Shown here: positions 8,158 to 13,027 of the stretch, one piece after another
Layout: each line of letters opens with the position of its first letter
How positions within the stretch are numbered: position 1 is the stretch's first letter
From: Cyclostephanos tholiformis
Lineage: Eukaryota > Bacillariophyta > Thalassiosirophyceae > Thalassiosirales > Thalassiosiraceae
Direction of reading: 5' to 3'
DNA: 13,027 nt
Assembly (NCBI GenBank): GCA_036939975.1
Contig: JALLPB010002872.1
Coordinates: 1-13,027, forward strand
Translations under genes and position numbers: made by a program
Notes under the pieces: model-generated
What the model was told of the DNA's origin: nothing
Databases searched by the model: none
The model's input: only the letters and a program-made list of their open reading frames with translations

Positions 8158-8194
8158 GTACCGGCCCATTTCAATTGTTATTAAGACCGTAGTA

Positions 8195-8305
8195 ATAATA
8201 ATATTATCCTATCCCTCGAACGACGAACAACTCATCGACGAAAAAGGGAGGGAGGGGGCGGGGATTAGTACAAATACTTTTGGTCAGTGTCGATCTAATA
8301 AAGCA
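8195..8305 (+). promoter_or_regulatory. Short 5' region of the EF-hand gene
   Basis: Only 111 nt separate the TIR element from the ATG of the EF-hand gene. The stretch holds a TAA-repeat/AT-rich part, a G-rich run (GGGAGGGAGGGGGCGGGG, about 8247-8264) and an A/T-rich stretch with TAATAAAGCA just before the ATG. No TATA box was assigned. The promoter may therefore extend into, or have been shortened by, the element. Confidence 0.3.
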
Positions 8306-11300
8306 ATGTCGCCCGATGGACCGAGGAGGGGACACCGCATCGCCTGGACGACGCACCGTCAATCGTCGATCGCCGTTGCTTTCGTCGTCGTCGTCATCGT
8401 TTTCGCCGCCTCAACGACGATCGGGTCGGCCAAGACGATGCCGCTCATGGTCAAAACGACGACGACGACGACGACGACGACGACCCGTAGGACTCGTGGC
8501 GCTCGCGAATCGATGGTTTGGACGGACCCGTCATCGTCGTCTGGCGCATTCGTATTCGCGGCGCTCGATCGACGACGGAGGCGGGAGGGTGAGGACGATG
8601 ACGACGACGACGACGATACGGTCGCAGTCTTTGGTGGCGTGGATGGGGCGGGGGGTGGGAAGATGACGACGGGGGGGGGGTTCGTCGTACCACGCGATGA
8701 CGCGCCGCGGTCAATGGGGGATCGTCGTCAAGCGGACGCCGGCGACGTGGATTTTTTTCAAGTCCACGACGCTCACGACGAAAACGGGCCGACGATGACG
8801 ACGACGAGTGCGGTATCGTTCTCCCTTCCGTACCCGGCGATGAGAGCGGGGGGGGACCGGAAGGACGACATATTCGTCGATTCGACGCTGCTCGGTTGGA
8901 TCGAAGGTGACGCGATCGACGACGACGATGACGGTGGATCGACGATGTCGCGTCCATCGGAATGCGAGTCGTCACCTTCGTCATCGTCATCATCGTCAAG
9001 AGCGACGTGGGCGAGGCGACACGCCCGATCCATCGACGAGGGCGTGCGATTCAAGTCGTTATTGCGCGAGGGACTGGAAATGCGTATAGGGGAAAAGGTA
9101 AGGAGGGAGAGGATGCTGAGCGACCTATTATCGGGGAATTATGCTTACGATTACAGCGGTGGCGGCGGCGGCGTGACGACGACGCGACACCACCACCACC
9201 CGAGGTGGAAATTTCTGGGAAGGTGGTTGGGCGGCCTCGGGGGAGGGGGGGGAGGCTCCTCCCATGGTCAGGGGTATGATGGTGCCGACGGCACGTCCGA
9301 TGACGATGCGATCACGTCACCCGACTCCGATCCGTTGTTGTCGACAACGAAAAAGGCCTCGAACTCGACAAACAATGACGGTGGCGGCGGCAACGCCAAC
9401 AATCGCAATTTCGGCGCGCGTTTCATATCCGGCCTCATCGTGGCCCTCGCCGAGGAGGTCAGGGACCTTGAGGTCAAGGTCGATGCCGACTCGTCAACCC
9501 CTATGTGGGATAAGCGGGTGGATTCGATCAGGGTGTATTTTTCCCGTCTCGGCTTTCGACAGCTACGCATGGGAGGCCTCGAACGACCGAGGTCGTCGTC
9601 GTCCGGCCTATCGGGCGTTTTTGGATCGTACTTATCGGAGGGGTTCCTCGGCATCGGCAAGTCGGACACCGCCGACGAGGCATTTGACAAGATAGACGTT
9701 GACAAGAGCGGCTCCCTGGACGTGTGGGAGCTAGCGCAGGCCCTGAAGATGGCGGTGTCAATCGGCGGGAATAAATTTGGGATGAGGTCTATGGAGACCT
9801 TGAGCGAACTGGCGTCGAGGCTTGTTGGGCTGTACGACATCAACGGTGATGGCGTGGTGGACAGGCAGGAATACCAGGCGATGGTACAAGATATGGCGGC
9901 CTTGCGATTCGCGAGGCTGCGAGAGGACAAGATGTCGGAACGGAGTGACTCTGAGGGGGGCATGAACGAAATTGTCGAAAGGAGGAAAAGAAGGGGGTGG
10001 TGTTCTTTATTCTTCGGCGGTAAGGATGACGAGACGCCGTCGATCACTTCAATGGTGGGAACACCGACAGGGGGTGACGCCGCGGGTGTGACCGATACCG
10101 AGGAGATTCGAGATTCAGTAGACCAAGGGGAAGGTAGTATCGTATTAGAGGGCCTTCAGGTCGATCTGCGTCGTTTAGTTTTTGGAGCTATTCCAGGAGT
10201 GAAGAGGGTGAGAGACTCGTTTTGCCCCAAACGATGTGTTCTTGGAGTATTTGATCTCGCTCTCGTACCATCTAATGTAAATGTTATTGGACGTAGATAC
10301 TGCCTGGGGGACCACTGATCCTGAAGCCTTTTACAGCCACGATAACATGCTCATTCGACAAGGATGATATCATGGATTCCGTCCTTCTGGATGCTGGATT
10401 GCGTCGACTTGTGGCCAGAGCATTGAGTAGACGAGTTAGAGGCATAAGAGACTTTTTGGATGGAGCGGTATTCTACGGCCGAACATGGAAGCTTTTTGAA
10501 AAGAATGCACCCCAGGTTGAGGTTGCCAAATTGGAAGATGTTCACTTCGATAAACGCAACCGGTTAATAATTACTGGACGTGCCAAAATAAAGGAGGCTC
10601 TGGGATACAAACATGACCCGATTGAACAGGGATTCAAGTTGCGGACTAAGATTGGAACTCGATCTAACGGACGGATTATTGGTTTGCTCGAGCCTGAGAT
10701 AGCAATTTTCGCCGAATGTCCAAAGGAACTCGAGAGGAAGTAAGTATGATGCGAGATTATTCGTTACAAAATATTCAGCAAGGTGCATGCCATGTTAATG
10801 GGTTAATGCCTATACGTCTACTCACTCTTGCCTTCTAAAAATGCTGAATTGTACTAGCGTGAGAGACAAATTCAAGGCTTGGTTTGATTACACGATACCT
10901 ACCTTTCAACCATTATACACATACATTCCTTTGGTCTCCCCTCTGAAGAAGAATGATAACATGGATGGATTCAACCTGGGTGAGGACAACCAGATACGAT
11001 TCATAGACATAAACAATGGGAAATTGCGCATTGAGGTTAGTCATGGAATTTTTTTGTTTTTCTCATTTATTTCTGCGTTAAGATTTTTATTTGACTTTGC
11101 TATGTTCACAGTTTAGTGCCTTTCTGCGTCCGGGAAGGTTTTTGGGTAATCATTACCTGGCGTTCACAGTCCCAAATCGAACGCTTATCCTTACCCTTGA
11201 CCGCGTCAGAGAAGGAATGCGAAACGCCCGAAGAAACAAACGCCTGGCTGAACTAGCTGCACGCGAAGTCAAGCATTTAACCGATGCCCAAGAGTTGAAA

Positions 11301-11582
11301 ATCGGTGGTAGCAACGACTTTGGTGGAACACAATCAAAGTTGAATAAGTTGTCCATATCTCCAGAGGGGAAAGCTCGTATACAGCGATTGGAAAAGGAAC
11401 TCAAAGCAACGATACAAGAAGAGGCCATATTACGGGAAATGAAAGAAAAGACTAAGGAGGGAAATGGGAAGAGTTTCATAAGTAGATTCGCGGAAGGTTA
11501 TGCTGGCGCTTTTCAAGAGGAGTTGGAGAACGCTCGCCTATCCGACTCGATAAGTGAGTTTTTTGGCAACCAAGATAAGTAG
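8306..11582 (+). CDS. Secretory/plastid-type EF-hand protein with LmeA/DUF2993-like lipid-binding region, four exons
   Basis: Predicted join(8306..10207,10297..10739,10858..11035,11112..11582), 997 aa. Introns are 89, 118 and 76 nt (phases 0, 2, 0): AGG|GTGAGA...GTAG, GAA|GTAAGT...CTAG, GAG|GTTAGT...ACAG. Residues about 20-43 form a hydrophobic signal or anchor segment ending GSA; no ASAF plastid motif follows. Residues 50-450 are low complexity, with Thr, Asp, Ser and Gly runs from ACG/GAC/TCG triplets. Two canonical EF-hand loops follow, DVDKSGSLDVWE (464-475) and DINGDGVVDRQE (511-522). From about 610 to 840 the pattern GLQVDLRRLVFGAIPG, then LILKPFTATITCSF and DDIMDSVLLDAGLRRL, resembles LmeA/DUF2993 phospholipid-binding proteins (inferred from pattern only). 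The tail (about 860-980) is charged and coiled-coil-like. A calcium-responsive lipid-binding role is a hypothesis. EF-hands are certain; the intron structure is likely. Confidence 0.8.
8456..8486 (+). repeat. (ACG)n microsatellite coding poly-threonine
   Basis: A near-perfect ACG trinucleotide run within exon 1 of the EF-hand gene, encoding about ten Thr just after the signal segment. A similar GAC/GAT run near 8594-8619 encodes eight Asp, and a TCG/TCA run near 8967-8998 encodes a Ser tract. Such tracts are prone to length change. Confidence 0.8.
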
Positions 11583-11858
11583 TGTCCAAAAGGATGTCAA
11601 AAATGGAGATTATCATAAGTAAACTTTATGTATTTCAAACAAAACGTTTGATAGCCAGTGACTAAAGTCAGCTACATGGTATATTATTATCATTAATTCA
11701 TAACATGTTTGACTCTTTGAGAGTACCATCGACTTTAGAAACGCAGCCTTTATCTCTAGTAGCCCGTCAATAGAAAAATGCGTTGCGTCATAAGATTATT
11801 ACATGTACTTGATAGAATGCATTTCATCGATACTATCTGGCTTGCGTATGAAAGAGGT
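11583..11858. other. Intergenic space between convergent genes
   Basis: A 276-nt AT-rich stretch between the stop of the EF-hand gene and the stop of the minus-strand gene; it must hold both 3' UTRs. No gene, repeat or definite polyadenylation signal was recognised. Confidence 0.6.
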
Positions 11859-12647
11859 TCAACCCAAAGCTGATAAATATCCTTCTTGTGTCATCTCAGG
11901 CAGACTTTTAATTGTAGTGGGAGGGTTCAACCGTGATCGCTTCTTCTCTCGATGAAAGGAGCGAAGCCTCGGCTGAAATTGAGGAGACGAGATTGAGACA
12001 TCGACTTGGCTACTTCCCTGTTGTCTACTTTCCTGAAATGAACTATTCGTTGGCTCTATGTGGTTCTGCCCGGTGCACTCTATCTCGTGATATCTCTCAA
12101 GGAACCTTGCCGCCAATTGAGCTTGCTCTTTCGCCCATTTGCTATTATCGGTCGATATTCTCATCAATCGTTCCGAGCTCTCGGCGTCATTAGTGCATCC
12201 CAATCGAGCCTCGACGAGAATTTCCCTTATTAGCTTGTCCCGTCGCGCCGTGTACTCTGCAGTGAGTTCTGAGGTGAGGAACTTCTCGAGTCCGACGATG
12301 TAACTGACAGGCGGAAAGTCGTTCTCCAAGACGCAGCGTCGAAGCCTGTTGATGCGGATTGCCACATTCGTCTTGAACAACTCCATTTCATCTTTTGAGA
12401 ACCACAAACTGTTCTTGTATGGACCTGCAGAGAGATTGGTTACAACCGCCACCCGGCTTGTCTCAGCGAAATCGACGCGGCAGCCAGTTCTCATGATAAA
12501 TAATGTGGCGGATGATTTTTTCCTTGCGTAAAGTTTGCAATGAATATACCTACCTATCTCGTCGAGGAGTTCGTTGGCTTGGGTGGAGGTGGGCTGATGA
12601 TTTGGGGGAATTTTATAATTACTGACACTGCGAACTGGAGGAGACAT
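11859..12647 (-). CDS. Hypothetical protein of a diatom-type family, probably two exons
   Basis: Open from ATG 12647 (MSPPVRSVSNY) to the stop at 11859-11861: 262 aa read through, or 242 aa if a 60-nt intron (12490-12549; donor TAG|GTATAT, acceptor ATGAG|A) is removed. The frame extends upstream to an ATG at 12827, but that part is AT-rich and looks like 5' UTR, so 12647 is preferred. Visible order after splicing: LLDEIGRTGCRVDFAETSRV, then LWFSKDEMELFKTN, VSYIVGLEKFLTSE, a helical Arg/Lys/Glu-rich segment, SERLMRISTDNSKWAKEQA, and a basic C-terminus (REKKRSRLNPP). This W-(Y/F)-S-K...GLE...S-x-x-A layout recalls diatom-restricted families of unknown function that I have seen only as hypothetical proteins. 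No enzyme motif, signal peptide or membrane segment is evident. It is convergent with the EF-hand gene. Confidence 0.65.
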   Translation of the reverse strand: MSPPVRSVSNYKIPPNHQPTSTQANELLDEIGRYIHCKLYARKKSSATLFIMRTGCRVDFAETSRVAVVTNLSAGPYKNSLWFSKDEMELFKTNVAIRINRLRRCVLENDFPPVSYIVGLEKFLTSELTAEYTARRDKLIREILVEARLGCTNDAESSERLMRISTDNSKWAKEQAQLAARFLERYHEIECTGQNHIEPTNSSFQESRQQGSSQVDVSISSPQFQPRLRSFHREKKRSRLNPPTTIKSLPEMTQEGYLSALG

Positions 12648-12848
12648 TTTCGCGGTCACACTTTGGATGGTTGGGCGGCCGGGCGGGGCCAATGTGTAAT
12701 TAAAATAAAGTGACTTTACTCGTATATATTGAAAGACTTGTTCGAATAGAGACAACCCTCCGCTGGGGCTTCTCCACTTGTGAAGTGTCTTTTCTATAAT
12801 AATTCGTTGGTAGTAGTGTATTGACAAGCCGATTGGAGCTTCGAACTA
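12648..12848 (-). promoter_or_regulatory. Upstream region of the minus-strand hypothetical gene
   Basis: About 200 nt upstream of the preferred ATG. On the minus strand it has an AT-rich CAATATATACG at about 12732-12722, 75-85 nt before the ATG, which could be a TATA-like element, and then ATTTTAATTACACA. A TIR element begins at 12849, so the promoter is tightly limited. The assignment is tentative. Confidence 0.3.
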
Positions 12849-13027
12849 CTACTGAACTTAAATCAATTGACGCCTTAGCTAACTAAGGGTTAACTAACGG
12901 TTGGCTAAGGGTTAGGAATTAGCCAGCGTAGAAAGATTCGTCAACATATACTAATTCCATTTTCAGTGGAGTTTTTCGGGAAGCGATTTTAGATTGTGTA
13001 GACTCGTAGCCATGTACTGATTCCTAG
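12849..13027 (+). mobile_element. Partial second member of the TTAGCTAA TIR-element family
   Basis: The start CTACTGAACTTAAATCAATT resembles the TIR of the 6229-8192 element (CTAC...CTTA...CAATTGA) and is preceded by TA at 12847-12848. An array in the same 11-bp phase follows: GGTTAACTAAC (12888-12898), GGTTGGCTAAG (12899-12909), GGTTAGGAATT (12910-12920). Beyond it, blocks shared with the other element's left end continue in order: GCGTAGAAA, then TACTAATTCCATTTTCAG, which matches 6362-6380 with changes. The copy is diverged and runs off the window, so its length is unknown. Confidence 0.75.

Larger units (their letters stand above)
6229..8192. mobile_element. 1,964-bp TIR DNA element with subterminal TTAGCTAA arrays
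   Basis: The ends are a 24-bp terminal inverted repeat: 6229-6252 and the reverse complement of 8169-8192 agree at 23 of 24 positions and start CTACGGTCTTA. TA lies directly outside on both sides (6227-6228 and 8193-8194), as a 2-bp target duplication of Tc1/mariner type would; AAT with a TIR shifted one base outwards is an alternative. Inside each end is an 11-bp-period array of TTAGCTAA. The interior (about 6400-8030) is GC-rich, with simple-sequence character and no recognisable transposase, so the element looks non-autonomous. It abuts the truncated transposase on its left. Confidence 0.8.

Noticed and set aside
8280..8666. 128-codon plus-strand frame rich in Arg and Ser
   Set aside because: It is a shifted reading of the trinucleotide repeats in exon 1 of the EF-hand gene.
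9268..10047. 259-codon minus-strand open frame
   Set aside because: It is antisense to the EF-hand exon, whose plus-strand motifs are clear; its Ser-rich content is the mirror of that coding bias.
10208..10318. Extension of exon 1 of the EF-hand protein to its first in-frame stop (670 aa)
   Set aside because: A good donor at 10208 and acceptor at 10296 connect in phase to a long downstream frame that continues the same domain, so the 36-residue tail is taken as intron-derived.
10372..10743. Separate 123-aa gene starting at ATG 10372
   Set aside because: Coding sequence continues upstream of this ATG in the same frame to a splice acceptor, and downstream it ends at a GTAAGT donor, so it is an internal exon.
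12648..12827. 60-residue N-terminal extension of the minus-strand gene
   Set aside because: The stretch is AT-rich with a TATA-like sequence and lacks family-like features; ATG 12647 is the better start.

Overview
The window looks like nuclear DNA of a diatom (stramenopile). Three things point that way. Its genes have short GT-AG introns of 76-261 nt. A lumazine synthase begins with a signal peptide ending ASA|F, the plastid-import signature of diatoms. A fast-evolving protein family at the right end resembles families I recall from diatoms. No rRNA, tRNA or CRISPR array was recognised. The species cannot be named from the sequence alone; a centric diatom is a guess.

Layout. (1) 224-1219, minus: two-exon plastid-type 6,7-dimethyl-8-ribityllumazine synthase, the penultimate step of riboflavin synthesis. 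(2) 1467-2227: a 761-bp imperfect palindrome built from many small CCCC(A/G)TTTTAAAA(T/C)GGGG palindromes, a fold-back element. (3) 2228-3900: AT-rich, no gene recognised, a few degenerate repeats. (4) about 3930-6228: wreck of a PIF/Harbinger-like DNA transposon with two convergent dead genes, a SANT/trihelix-like (DUF6818-like) DNA-binding protein (plus strand) and a DDE transposase (minus strand). (5) 6229-8192: a 1,964-bp TA-flanked element with terminal inverted repeats and 11-bp-period arrays of TTAGCTAA at both ends. It abuts the dead transposase. A diverged second member starts at 12849 and runs off the window. (6) 8306-11582, plus: a four-exon gene for a predicted 997-aa protein with a signal sequence, two canonical EF-hands and a region resembling LmeA/DUF2993-type lipid-binding proteins. 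(7) 11859-12647, minus: a diatom-type protein of unknown function, convergent with the EF-hand gene, with a possible 60-nt in-frame intron.

The three live-looking genes do not form an evident pathway. Between 1.4 and 8.2 kb the window is dominated by repeats and nested transposable elements separating ordinary host genes. The most unusual items are the palindrome-of-palindromes, the paired TIR elements with helically phased TTAGCTAA arrays, the two-gene dead Harbinger-like element, and the EF-hand/lipid-binding architecture. All exon structures and family assignments were made by reading the sequence, without database searches.
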